A DNA stretch of 64,000 nt from the NCBI RefSeq assembly GCF_004335005.1, contig NZ_RQRT01000008.1, forward strand, positions 1-64,000, read 5' to 3'. The position numbers and the translations under genes are program-made. The DNA is from Paracoccus nototheniae. GTDB taxonomy: Bacteria > Pseudomonadota > Alphaproteobacteria > Rhodobacterales > Rhodobacteraceae. The notes beneath the pieces are model-generated. The model did not search any database. It was not told the DNA's origin and saw only the letters and a program-made list of their open reading frames with translations. Positions 52,655 through 60,041 of the stretch are shown in pieces (the stretch's first letter is position 1; every line of letters starts with the position of its first letter).

Positions 52655-53161
52655 GTGCTCGTGATGACTCCCGCCGCAAAGAGGATGCTGCGTAACGAGC
52701 GCCGCCGCGAGCGCGATGGCCTGCGTGGGCGATTGGGCAAGGACCGATCCGAAGCCATCGTGGCCGGTCTGCGGCGCATCATGCGGCATGAGTTTGTCGA
52801 GGGTCGCACGGCAACATTGTTCGGACTGGAAGGACCGATGCGTCACGCGATGCGGGAAACGCTGTGCCTGCAAGGCTGGCAATGGGCGGATGCCGACGAC
52901 ACGGCCCGCCAGCTGGTCGCGGCTGCGCTGGCCAGCCTTTGGGCGATCCGCCCGACATGGAATGAGGGACAGCCGGAATGGACGATCGAGCAAGGGACGT
53001 TGATCGCGCGGACGCGCTGCGCCCGGTGCCAAGCACCGCTGCCGGAGGGGCATTACAAGTTCTGCTCACGCCTGTGCAGCACGGCCTTCAATTCGTGGCT
53101 TTCGAACATGCGCCGGGCAGAGGAGAGCAACGTGATGCAGATAGCTGCGCGCATGGGTTGA
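52655..53161 (+). CDS. element-borne zinc-knuckle protein, first gene
   Basis: A 168-residue protein with GTG start, three bases after the portal stop. The basic N-terminus (A-K-R-M-L-R-N-E-R-R-R-E-R) and a helical middle part precede one C-x2-C-x11-C-x3-C knuckle at residues 122-141. Its C-terminus runs into the next gene, which continues with four more knuckles in the -1 frame. Family unknown; the pair may bind DNA or RNA. Confidence 0.65.
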   Translation: MLVMTPAAKRMLRNERRRERDGLRGRLGKDRSEAIVAGLRRIMRHEFVEGRTATLFGLEGPMRHAMRETLCLQGWQWADADDTARQLVAAALASLWAIRPTWNEGQPEWTIEQGTLIARTRCARCQAPLPEGHYKFCSRLCSTAFNSWLSNMRRAEESNVMQIAARMG

Positions 53162-53580
53162 CCTGCGCCTGGTGCGGCGCTGAACTGCCCGCAGGCTGCA
53201 CGATCCGCCGCGAATACTGCGACAAGGCATGTGCTGCCCGCTTCCGCGCCGCTGACAAGCGCGCCCGGACGGTCGCAGACCGCAAATGCCTGTGGTGTAG
53301 CGGACCGATCGCCCCCGAACTGCGCCCAGGAACGATATACTGCAGCCGACGATGCAGCTGGAGATGTCAAAGCGATCAGGAAAAGAAACGCAGATCCTGC
53401 GACAATTGTGGCAAGGTTTTCCGTGGGCACGGGCGGTTCTGCCGTCATGAATGCTATGGGAAGAGCAAGCGGACGCGGCATCCAAAGGAATGCCCGGTCT
53501 GCCGTCGGACGTTCAGACCTCACCGTGTCGAGCAGGTTTGCTGTTCGCAGAGGTGCAGGCGCGCGCGTGAAAAGCTCTAA
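53158..53580 (+). CDS. element-borne protein of four tandem zinc knuckles
   Basis: A 140-residue, Cys/Arg-rich protein. Proposed start TTG at 53158, overlapping the previous stop (TTGA); the same frame is also open upstream to an ATG at 52978 within the previous gene. Four knuckles C-x2-C-x(n)-C-x3-C with n = 14, 14, 10 and 13 fill the protein. They resemble the single knuckle of the previous gene, so the two could also be one product joined by -1 frameshifting. I recognise no named family. Confidence 0.6.
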   Translation: MTCAWCGAELPAGCTIRREYCDKACAARFRAADKRARTVADRKCLWCSGPIAPELRPGTIYCSRRCSWRCQSDQEKKRRSCDNCGKVFRGHGRFCRHECYGKSKRTRHPKECPVCRRTFRPHRVEQVCCSQRCRRAREKL

Positions 53581-53924
53581 TTTTCTTTTTCATCGCCGGG
53601 CAGAGATCCATCACCATGCAGGGACTCGTCACTGTTGGGCAAGTATCGCCCATCTGGGTCAGGCGAAAGCCCACTCAAAACCCACTTGAATGATGGGCTG
53701 GCAACCATCTCGGCAATGTCCTTAACCGCGCGCCTCGCTTCATAGATCGACCGGGCGTCAAAGACTTTTATTGATCTAGGATCAAAAGAACCTTCAAGCC
53801 TGGCCACAATCTCAGCGTTCATGCTCCGGTTGTTTAGCTCTGCGGCATACTTGATCTGGTCGCGCATCCCGTCAGGGAGCCGCACTACAAACTGATCAAG
53901 TTGCTTGCTGGGAGGTTTTGTCAT
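53577..53924 (-). CDS. Arc-like ribbon-helix-helix repressor
   Basis: A 115-residue DNA-binding protein. Residues about 9-48 match Arc: [13 protein letters not shown], then [12 protein letters not shown]. The C-terminal about 65 residues have no recognised domain. It ends by overlapping the zinc-knuckle gene by 4 bp, tail to tail, and is divergent from a second Arc-like gene. Likely the element's repressor, acting at the 13-bp repeats in the intervening 103 bp. Confidence 0.85.
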   Translation of the reverse strand: MTKPPSKQLDQFVVRLPDGMRDQIKYAAELNNRSMNAEIVARLEGSFDPRSIKVFDARSIYEARRAVKDIAEMVASPSFKWVLSGLSPDPDGRYLPNSDESLHGDGSLPGDEKEN

Positions 53925-53939
53925 GACGCTTATCCATTG

Positions 53940-54015
53940 TGTGATACGCAGATGCGATTATTCCACCTTGACTGCAATCCTACGCTTTGCATATCATAGG
54001 AATTGCATATCATAG
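53940..54015. promoter_or_regulatory. divergent control region: promoter and operator repeats
   Basis: TTGCATATCATAG is repeated exactly at 53987-53999 and 54003-54015, 16 bp apart. An inverted, diverged half (TGTGATACGC, 53940-53949; 8 of 10 match the inverse of GCATATCATA) lies on the other side. TTGACT (53968-53973) and TATCAT (53992-53997), 18 bp apart, make a good sigma-70 promoter for the rightward genes; the -10 lies inside the first repeat. A ribbon-helix-helix repressor bound there would block it. Confidence 0.75.
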
Positions 54016-54027
54016 AGGGCAATCATC

Positions 54028-54249
54028 ATGATCCAAAGTGCAGCGGGCAGTGAGGAGGTTGTTGCGACCTCTCTTCGGATGCCCAAAGACGTTCGCGACG
54101 CGCTGAAAATCCAAGCGATCAGAGCCGGGCGGTCATACAACACCCATGCGGTGATGATCCTGTCCGCCGCACTGACCAGCCATGAAAAAGACCGCCAGGG
54201 CGGCTACCCTGACGGTCTTGAGCAATCCCAACTCTCAGAAAGGATCTAG
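54028..54249 (+). CDS. second Arc-like ribbon-helix-helix protein
   Basis: A 73-residue DNA-binding protein. V-A-T-S-L-R-M-P-K-D-V-R-D-A-L-K and G-R-S-Y-N-T-H-A-V-M-I-L-S-A form the ribbon-helix-helix. It is the first gene of the rightward unit leading to the integrase and is divergent from the other Arc-like gene, an arrangement like a phage cI/cro switch. Its 3' end carries a strong hairpin. Confidence 0.82.
   Translation: MIQSAAGSEEVVATSLRMPKDVRDALKIQAIRAGRSYNTHAVMILSAALTSHEKDRQGGYPDGLEQSQLSERI
54185..54219 (-). terminator. antisense-oriented terminator within the second Arc-like gene
   Basis: AAGACCG-C-CAGGG, a 6-nt loop, then CCCTG-A-CGGTCTT: a 12-bp stem with one mismatch. On the minus strand it is followed by TTTTT (54185-54189). 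It would stop leftward transcription entering from the integrase side, while staying inside a coding region on the plus strand. Confidence 0.6.
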
Positions 54250-54251
54250 CC

Positions 54252-54557
54252 ATGAATATGGATCAGACCAAGGACGAAAGCAAGGACCGCGCGCAGCTGT
54301 CGGAGGCCGATCAAGAGGTCGAACAGTTCTGCGATCGGGTCGAGGCTGCAATGAACAGCCAGCTTGAGCTGTGCATCGCGGGCATGTTCATTCTGTTGAA
54401 CTCTGACAAGCTGCGCCACCTTGAAAGCGCGCCCGAGGTGCTGGCTCTAAGAGGCATCATCGGCGCGATCAAGGAGCGTGCGAATGCAATCTTGATCGAG
54501 GTTGAAACCGACAGCTACGACGCGGCGATCAGGGATGCTTTCGGGGGTGCGGCATGA
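54252..54557 (+). CDS. element-borne hypothetical protein, 101 residues
   Basis: Acidic, mainly helical protein: M-N-M-D-Q-T-K-D-E-S-K, E-V-E-Q-F-C-D-R-V-E, then L-C-I-A-G-M-F-I-L-L-N-S-D-K. GAAAGGATC lies before the start. The stop overlaps the next gene by 4 bp. No known family. Confidence 0.65.
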   Translation: MNMDQTKDESKDRAQLSEADQEVEQFCDRVEAAMNSQLELCIAGMFILLNSDKLRHLESAPEVLALRGIIGAIKERANAILIEVETDSYDAAIRDAFGGAA

Positions 54558-54742
54558 CTTCTGCCCCGCTGAACGAAGCTCAATTTTTGTCGATCCTCGA
54601 CCGGCTGTCCCCGGCCCAGATCCGGAAATTGGCAGTCCTCTGCAGCGGTGAAGCCGCAGGTGGTTTGCCCGACCTGGCGGCCCCGCTGCTGTCGCTTGCG
54701 GATGGCAAGGACTGGGAACAAGAACAGAGCGAGGCGGCCTGA
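54554..54742 (+). CDS. element-borne hypothetical protein, 62 residues
   Basis: Start ATGA overlaps the preceding stop. N-terminal L-N-E-A-Q-F-L-S-I-L-D-R-L-S-P-A-Q-I-R-K-L-A is a probable helical pair; the end is acidic. Not recognised. It is in a tightly packed unit with the integrase. Confidence 0.55.
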   Translation: MTSAPLNEAQFLSILDRLSPAQIRKLAVLCSGEAAGGLPDLAAPLLSLADGKDWEQEQSEAA

Positions 54743-54744
54743 TC

Positions 54745-54936
54745 ATGTCCCGGCCTTCCGCACCGTCCATGCCGACGGAACGCCAGATCCAAGACGCGTT
54801 CAAGGCCGTGACGCTTGTTAATCCCGGCGCGCGCATCGCGCGCGTCGGCCCCGAAGGCATCACCTTCGAACATCCCGACGAACGCCGCCAGTCAGGCGGA
54901 TGGGACCGCAAGCCATTTTCGGCGGTGCAGGCATGA
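54745..54936 (+). CDS. small protein immediately before the integrase
   Basis: A 63-residue protein: P-T-E-R-Q-I-Q-D-A-F-K-A-V-T, then R-I-A-R-V-G-P-E-G-I-T-F-E. Short proteins of this kind (a helix, then a beta hairpin with an E-G-I/G-T-I turn) very often precede tyrosine integrases in alphaproteobacterial elements. Role unknown; an excisionase-like function is possible but not shown. The stop overlaps the integrase start. Confidence 0.6.
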   Translation: MSRPSAPSMPTERQIQDAFKAVTLVNPGARIARVGPEGITFEHPDERRQSGGWDRKPFSAVQA

Positions 54937-55934
54937 GGTCGGTTTCATATCTGCGGTCCAAGCTGCGCCGGGGCCGGTGGTTTCACACCTACCGGCGCGG
55001 CGACAAGGAAATCTCCCTTGGGGTGCATGGTCTGCACCCGACCGACCCGCGCGTGTTCGCGGCCTATTGTGCCGAACATGCCCGTTGGGAACAAAGCCCT
55101 GCGGGAACGGTCACACCCAAAGGCGGCACCTTTGCGTGGGCGCTCGATATCTACAAGGCAAGCCCGGCATGGGCGAAGCTGGCCCGGACAACGCAAATGA
55201 ACCGCGACGCGATTTATCGTCGGTATGTCAAGGCTCAGGGCAACCGCCCGCTGTCCAGTATTGCGCCTGAGGATATCGAGGCGGCGCTGTATGCCAAAGG
55301 CGGCAATGCGGCGGTGAATGAGCTGAAGGCACTGAAGCCGATTTTCTTCCACGCCTATAAGCTGCGGATCATTTCAGCCGATCCGACGCGCGGCCTGAAA
55401 ATGGTTCGACCCGAAACAGAGGGCTTCGCGACGGCAGGTGTCGATGAAATCGCCGCCTATCAGAAAAAGTGGCCGATTGGGTCGGTCGAGCGCCTCGTGT
55501 TCGATCTGGCGCTGTATACCGGGGCCGCGCGTGTCGATCTGGCCAAACTAGGCCGCCGCAATATGGTTGACGGCGTTCTGCAATATCGGCGGCAAAAGAC
55601 CAACACGCTGGCCCAGGTGCCGCTGACGCCCGAGCTGCGCGCGGTGGTTGGCAGAACAGCACACATTGCCCCTGCTTTCATCCTGAACGGGAAGGGCAAG
55701 CCCTACACGGCGGAAAGCCTTGGAAACCTGTTCCGGGATGCCGCAACAAAGGCCGGAATGGCTGCGCGCCTTCACGGCCTGCGCAAAGCGTTTTGCGTTT
55801 ACTGGGCAGAAAAGGGGGCGACGACCCACCAGATCGCAGCCATGGCCGGTCATATGACGCTTGGCGAAGTTGAACGATACACCCGCGCAGCCGATCGGCT
55901 GAAGATGGTCAAACTGTTGGTCGAGGGATCATGA
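54933..55934 (+). CDS. int: tyrosine-type site-specific integrase
   Basis: A 333-residue recombinase. The catalytic set is complete: Arg200 (T-G-A-A-R-V-D-L), Lys222 (Q-K-T-N), His281-x-x-Arg284 (H-G-L-R-K), His307 (G-H-M) and Tyr316 (R-Y-T-R-A). An N-terminal arm/SAM-like core-binding region precedes it. It points at attR and the tRNA-Arg gene 100 bp away, the usual place, so it probably integrates and excises this element. The start overlaps the upstream gene. Confidence 0.95.
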   Translation: MRSVSYLRSKLRRGRWFHTYRRGDKEISLGVHGLHPTDPRVFAAYCAEHARWEQSPAGTVTPKGGTFAWALDIYKASPAWAKLARTTQMNRDAIYRRYVKAQGNRPLSSIAPEDIEAALYAKGGNAAVNELKALKPIFFHAYKLRIISADPTRGLKMVRPETEGFATAGVDEIAAYQKKWPIGSVERLVFDLALYTGAARVDLAKLGRRNMVDGVLQYRRQKTNTLAQVPLTPELRAVVGRTAHIAPAFILNGKGKPYTAESLGNLFRDAATKAGMAARLHGLRKAFCVYWAEKGATTHQIAAMAGHMTLGEVERYTRAADRLKMVKLLVEGS

Positions 55935-55965
55935 AACGGGACACGCAAGCCCAGAAACGGGACAC
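55933..55965 (+). promoter_or_regulatory. candidate integrase arm sites at the right end
   Basis: GAAACGGGACAC is exactly repeated at 55933-55944 and 55954-55965, 21 bp apart (two helical turns), between int and attR. Its 3' octamer CGGGACAC also occurs twice near attL. Confidence 0.6.
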
Positions 55966-56015
55966 ACTTTGCCAGAATGATGAAATTGCTCAACATTCCG
56001 GCGCGATTCTGAGAA

Positions 56016-56034
56016 ATGGTGACCCCGGCAGGAC
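56016..56034. repeat. attR, 19-bp core within the tRNA-Arg 3' end
   Basis: ATGGTGACCCCGGCAGGAC, identical to 46042-46060. It covers the CCA, discriminator, 3' acceptor strand and part of the T arm of the tRNA gene, so the element brings a replacement 3' end and leaves the tRNA functional. Confidence 0.93.
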
Positions 56035-56093
56035 TCGAACCTGCAACCGATTGATTAGAAGTCAATTGCTCTATCCAGTTGAGCTACGGGGCC
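56017..56093 (-). tRNA. tRNA-Arg(TCT)
   Basis: A 77-nt gene including an encoded CCA. Acceptor GGCCCCG pairs with CGGGGTC. The anticodon stem ATTGA/TCAAT holds the loop CTTCTAA, anticodon TCT (Arg). T arm: GGTTCGAGTCC. It is intact and is the integration site of the adjacent element. Confidence 0.96.
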
Positions 56094-56166
56094 TGACCTG
56101 TCGTTCTCTTACCGTCACAACGCGCGGCATTCAAAGCCTTATCGCATCCGCGGCAAGCGTGACGCC

Positions 56167-56628
56167 TTACAGCAGCAGCGTCATGAAGACGGAATGCGGA
56201 TCGGCGCGATAGCTGCCAAAGGGCGGGCATTCGGTAAAGCCCTCGCGCGCATAGAGGCTGCGGGCGGCGACGAAACCGGGCTGCACGCCGGTTTCCAGTG
56301 ACAGGCGATGAAAACCCGCCTGCCGGGCATGAGCGAGCAGATGCCGCAACAGCATCCGCGACAGGCCGCGCCCGCGTTGTTCGGCCAGCACATGCATGGA
56401 TTTGACCTCGGCATGGGACGCGCCCAGATCCTTGATGGCGCCCATCGCGACGGGCTGGCCCGCATCGCGAACCACGAAAAAGGCGATGGCAGCTATAGCC
56501 AACGCATCCTTGGGCATCGTGTGGACCGATTCGGGGGGCGTGTCGGCATGCATCTCGGCGGTGTGGCGCTGAAACAGCGCGTCCAGATCCGCCCCAAGCG
56601 GGTTTTCCCTGTCGATCGTCAGCGTCAT
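56167..56628 (-). CDS. GNAT-family N-acetyltransferase
   Basis: A 153-residue acetyltransferase. The acetyl-CoA-binding motif is E-Q-R-G-R-G-L-S-R-M-L-L-R-H-L (about 83-97), preceded by K-S-M-H-V. Motif B has the G-F-x-x-L/x-S-L-E-T pattern. The end Y-A-R-E-G-F-T-E-C-P-P-F-G-S-Y is typical of small-molecule GNATs (YsnE/PanZ-like group). Substrate unknown. First chromosomal gene past the element. Confidence 0.88.
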   Translation of the reverse strand: MTLTIDRENPLGADLDALFQRHTAEMHADTPPESVHTMPKDALAIAAIAFFVVRDAGQPVAMGAIKDLGASHAEVKSMHVLAEQRGRGLSRMLLRHLLAHARQAGFHRLSLETGVQPGFVAARSLYAREGFTECPPFGSYRADPHSVFMTLLL

Positions 56629-56691
56629 TCCCGGACCTCTATGCGCGTTGCCCCGCCCGACCTATCGTGGCGGGGCGCGCGGGTCAAAGGG

Positions 56692-57831
56692 TCACGACGC
56701 GGGCATCAGCACCCGATCCAGGACCGGCACCAGCCGTGCCACCGTGCCATCCACATCCTTCAGCTTGTCCAGACCGAACAGACCAAGGCGGAAGGTGGAA
56801 AAAGCATCGCCCTCGTTCAGGGCCAGCGGCACGCCCGCCGCGATCTGGGTGCCAAGGGCGGCAAAGGCGCGGCCCGACTTCACCTCGGGATCGGCGGTAT
56901 AGCCGACGACGACGCCCGGTGCCTGAAACCCCTCCGCCGCGACCGACCGGATGCCCCGCGCGGCCAGTTCGGCCCGCACGGCGCGGCCAAGGCGCCATTG
57001 CGCGTCGGCGGCTGCGGCAAAGCCCATGGCGCGGGTCTCGTCCATCGCGTCGCGCAGGCCCAGCAGCGCGTCGGTGGGCATGGTGGCGTGATAGGCGTGG
57101 CCGCCATCCTCGTATGCGGCCATGATCGCGCGCCATTTCTTCAAATCCAGCGCAAAACTGTCACTGGTCGTCGCCGCCAACCGTTCGGCGGCGCGATCCG
57201 ACAGCATCACCAGCCCGGCAGCGGGCGAGGCCGACCAGCCTTTTTGCGGGGCCGAGATCAGCACATCCACCCCGGTCGCCGCCATATCCACCCAGACCGC
57301 CCCCGAGGCGATGCAGTCCAGCACCATCAGCGCGCCGACCTCATGCGCGGCACTTGCCAGCGCGGCGATGTAATCATCGGGTAGGATCAGCCCGGCCGAG
57401 GTTTCGACATGCGGCGCAAAGACCGCATCGGGGCGGGTGTCGCGGATCTTGGCCACGACCTCGTCGATCGGGGGCGGGGCATAGGCGGGCTGGGGCTCGT
57501 TCCCCTGCGGGCGGGCCATTGCCACCGTCACCTCGCGCGCGAAACCGCCGGCGTCGAAGATCTGGCTCCAGCGATAGCTGAACCAGCCGTTTCGGACGAT
57601 CAGCGCATGGGCATCGCGGCCGAACTGGCGGGCGACCGATTCCATCGCATAGCTGCCGCCGCCCGGCACGATCGCCACCTGCGCGGCGCCGTAAACCTCG
57701 GCCAGCGTGGCGGACAGGTCGCGCATCACCTGCTGGAACCGCTGCGACATGTGGTTCAGCGAACGGTCGGTGAACACGACCGAGAATTCGTCCAGACCCT
57801 GCGGGTCGATCTGGGGGCGCTGATGGGGCAT
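56692..57831 (-). CDS. class V aminotransferase (serine/alanine-glyoxylate type)
   Basis: A 379-residue PLP enzyme. PLP Lys is in S-A-P-Q-K-G-W-S-A-S-P (about 205). Other conserved parts: G-G-G-S-Y-A-M-E-S, H-V-E-T-S-A-G-L-I and D-C-I-A-S-G-A. The start MPHQRPQIDPQGLDEFSV is chosen from a longer frame. Catalyses pyruvate/glyoxylate-linked transamination in this family. It is divergent from the glutamine amidotransferase gene. Confidence 0.85.
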   Translation of the reverse strand: MPHQRPQIDPQGLDEFSVVFTDRSLNHMSQRFQQVMRDLSATLAEVYGAAQVAIVPGGGSYAMESVARQFGRDAHALIVRNGWFSYRWSQIFDAGGFAREVTVAMARPQGNEPQPAYAPPPIDEVVAKIRDTRPDAVFAPHVETSAGLILPDDYIAALASAAHEVGALMVLDCIASGAVWVDMAATGVDVLISAPQKGWSASPAAGLVMLSDRAAERLAATTSDSFALDLKKWRAIMAAYEDGGHAYHATMPTDALLGLRDAMDETRAMGFAAAADAQWRLGRAVRAELAARGIRSVAAEGFQAPGVVVGYTADPEVKSGRAFAALGTQIAAGVPLALNEGDAFSTFRLGLFGLDKLKDVDGTVARLVPVLDRVLMPAS

Positions 57832-57978
57832 GGGGCGTCCTTTCGCATCTGTTGCGGGCAGGTTATCCAAACCGACCCCGCGCCGCCAGACCGCCAAAGG
57901 GCTGGGGCCCGTTCCCCCCTTGCAGGCACCCCCATGGCGCGACTACCTTCGCAGCTGTCAGCAACACACGGGTTTTCC

Positions 57979-58689
57979 ATGCATATCGGCATCCTTCAAT
58001 GCGGCCAGTCGCCTGCGCAGCTGAAGCAGGCCCTTGGCGACTATCCCGACATGTTCATGCGCCTGCTGGACGGGCGCGGGTTCACCTTTGCGGTCTTCCA
58101 TGTCGAGGCTATGCAGTTCCCCTCCAGCATCCATGATGCCGATGGCTGGCTGCTGACCGGATCGCGCCATGGCGTGTACGAGGATCATCCCTTCATCCCG
58201 CCGCTGCAGGATTTCATCCGTGCCGCGCATCAGGACGGCGTGCCGATGGTCGGCATCTGTTTCGGCCATCAGATCATCGCGCAGGCCCTGGGCGGCACCG
58301 TCGTCAAGCATCCCGCCGGATGGGCGGTCGGCACGCAGGATTACGAATTCGACGGCGCGACGCTGCGCCTGAACGCCTGGCATCAGGATCAGGTGGTGGC
58401 CCTGCCGCCGGGGGCCGAGGTCGCGGGCCGCAACGCCTTTTGCGAAAACGCCGCGCTGATCTATGGCGACCGGGCCTATACCGTGCAGGCGCATCCCGAA
58501 TTCGACGACGCCTTCGTGCAGGGCCTGATGGACACTCGCGCCAAGGGCGTGGTGCCCGACGACCTGCTGGCCGACGCCTCGGCCCGGATGGGGCAGGACA
58601 AGGCGTCCCCGCTGATCGCCGACCGGATCGAGGCGTTTTTCAAACAACCCCGCGCACTCGTGCGCCAAGACGCGCACGGTGCCGCATGA
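57979..58689 (+). CDS. type 1 glutamine amidotransferase
   Basis: A 236-residue class I amidotransferase of the GMP synthase-like group. Nucleophilic Cys in G-I-C-F-G-H-Q (about 94) and the His-x-Glu pair in V-Q-A-H-P-E-F (about 172-174) are intact. It is not of the PuuD/C26 sequence type. First of three genes overlapping by 4 bp, with a glutamine synthetase homologue and an FAD oxidase, suggesting a role in gamma-glutamyl amine breakdown. Confidence 0.85.
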   Translation: MHIGILQCGQSPAQLKQALGDYPDMFMRLLDGRGFTFAVFHVEAMQFPSSIHDADGWLLTGSRHGVYEDHPFIPPLQDFIRAAHQDGVPMVGICFGHQIIAQALGGTVVKHPAGWAVGTQDYEFDGATLRLNAWHQDQVVALPPGAEVAGRNAFCENAALIYGDRAYTVQAHPEFDDAFVQGLMDTRAKGVVPDDLLADASARMGQDKASPLIADRIEAFFKQPRALVRQDAHGAA

Positions 58690-60041
58690 CCGACTGGACC
58701 GACAAGCTGCCGCAGGCCGCCCGCGATTTCATGGCGGGCCGCCGCCTGGACGAGGTCGAATGCATCGTCGCCGATATCGCCGGCGTGGCGCGCGGCAAGG
58801 CGATGCCCGCGTCGAAATTCGCCCGGCAGAACCAGTTCTATCTGCCCAATTCGATCTTTCTGCAGACGATCACCGGGGAATGGGCCGACAACCCCTCGGG
58901 TGCGTTCACCGAACCGGACATGGTGATGACGCCCGATTACTCGACCGCCACCGCCGCGCCCTGGACGGCGGACTGGACCATTCAGGTGATCCACGACGCC
59001 TATGACCAGCAGGGCAACCCGATGCCCATCGCACCGCGCAATGTGCTGAAGCGCATCGTGAAACTGTACGAGGACAAGGGCTGGAAGCCCGTCGTCGCGC
59101 CGGAAATGGAATTCTTTCTGGTCGCCCGCAACATCGACCCCAACCAGCCGATCATCCCGCCGATGGGCCGGACGGGGCGCCGGGCGGCGGCCAAACAGGC
59201 CTATTCCATGTCGGCGGTCGATGAATACGGCAAGGTCATCGACGACATCTATGATTTCGCAGAGGCGCAGGGGTTCGAGATCGACGGCATCCTGCAGGAA
59301 GGCGGCGCCGGTCAGGTCGAGATCAACCTCAACCACGGCGATCCCGTGGCCTTGGCCGACGAGATCTTCTATTTCAAGCGCCTGATCCGCGAGGCCGCCC
59401 TGCGCCACGACTGCTTTGCCACCTTCATGGCCAAGCCGATCGAGGGCGAACCGGGCAGCGCGATGCATATCCACCATTCGGTCACCGATATCGCCACCGG
59501 CCAGAACATCTTTTCGGACGATCAGGGCCGCGAGACCCCGGCCTTTCTGCATTTCATCGCCGGCATGCAGAAACACCTGCCCGCCGCGGTGGCGCTGCTG
59601 GCGCCCTATGTGAACAGCTATCGCCGCTATGTCCCCGATTTCGCCGCCCCCATCAATCTGGAATGGGGCCGCGACAACCGCACCACGGGCCTGCGCGTGC
59701 CGATTTCCGGACCCGAGGCGCGGCGTCTGGAAAACCGTCTGGCGGGGATGGATTGCAACCCCTATCTGGGCATCGCCGCCAGCCTCGCCTGCGGCTATCT
59801 GGGCCTGCTCGAGGCGGAAAATCCCCGCGACGAATGTCTGGGCGACGCCTATATGTCGCGCGACGAGCTGCCCTATAATCTGGGCGACGCGTTGGATCTG
59901 ATGATGGAGAACGCCGCCATGCGCGAGGTGCTGGGCGACGAATTCTGCGCCGTCTACGAATCCGTCAAGCGCAACGAATACAAGGAATTCCTGCAGGTGA
60001 TCAGCCCGTGGGAACGCGAACATCTGCTGCTGAACGTATGA
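58686..60041 (+). CDS. glutamine synthetase-family protein, gamma-glutamylpolyamine synthetase-like
   Basis: A 451-residue ligase. N-terminal beta-grasp V-E-C-I-V-A-D-I-A-G-V-A-R-G-K-A. The ATP/glutamate site includes A-P-E-M-E-F-F-L, G-A-G-Q-V-E-I-N, G-S-A-M-H-I-H-H-S and N-R-T-T-G-L-R-V-P. Neither the gene order nor the sequence suits GlnA; PuuA-like ligation of glutamate to putrescine or a related amine is likely. Overlaps both neighbours by 4 bp. Confidence 0.88.
   Translation: MTDWTDKLPQAARDFMAGRRLDEVECIVADIAGVARGKAMPASKFARQNQFYLPNSIFLQTITGEWADNPSGAFTEPDMVMTPDYSTATAAPWTADWTIQVIHDAYDQQGNPMPIAPRNVLKRIVKLYEDKGWKPVVAPEMEFFLVARNIDPNQPIIPPMGRTGRRAAAKQAYSMSAVDEYGKVIDDIYDFAEAQGFEIDGILQEGGAGQVEINLNHGDPVALADEIFYFKRLIREAALRHDCFATFMAKPIEGEPGSAMHIHHSVTDIATGQNIFSDDQGRETPAFLHFIAGMQKHLPAAVALLAPYVNSYRRYVPDFAAPINLEWGRDNRTTGLRVPISGPEARRLENRLAGMDCNPYLGIAASLACGYLGLLEAENPRDECLGDAYMSRDELPYNLGDALDLMMENAAMREVLGDEFCAVYESVKRNEYKEFLQVISPWEREHLLLNV

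Larger units (their letters stand above)
46042..56034. mobile_element. about 10-kb integrated element at tRNA-Arg(TCT); candidate capsid-forming phage satellite
   Basis: Both ends carry the identical 19-bp sequence ATGGTGACCCCGGCAGGAC; the right copy forms the 3' end of an intact tRNA-Arg gene. A complete tyrosine integrase lies next to the right end. Between the ends are a gp6-like connector candidate, TerL, HNH nuclease, HK97-type capsid protein, prohead protease, portal, two zinc-knuckle genes, two divergent Arc-like regulators and small genes. No tail, lysis, holin, primase or helicase gene is visible. All recognised frames are intact. Its stop/start overlaps suggest maintained operons. 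Best explanation: capsid-forming PICI-like satellite; alternative: a reduced prophage that lost its tail module. Confidence 0.8.

Noticed and set aside
53120-53170. Programmed -1 frameshift joining the two zinc-knuckle genes
   Set aside because: No standard slippery heptamer is seen at the overlap. Translational coupling through TTGA is simpler, so frameshifting is only mentioned as an alternative.
46042-56034. Gene transfer agent cluster (Rhodobacteraceae GTA)
   Set aside because: The GTA cluster has a longer conserved head-tail gene order, no integrase and no att repeats. Here there are att sites and an integrase and no tail genes.
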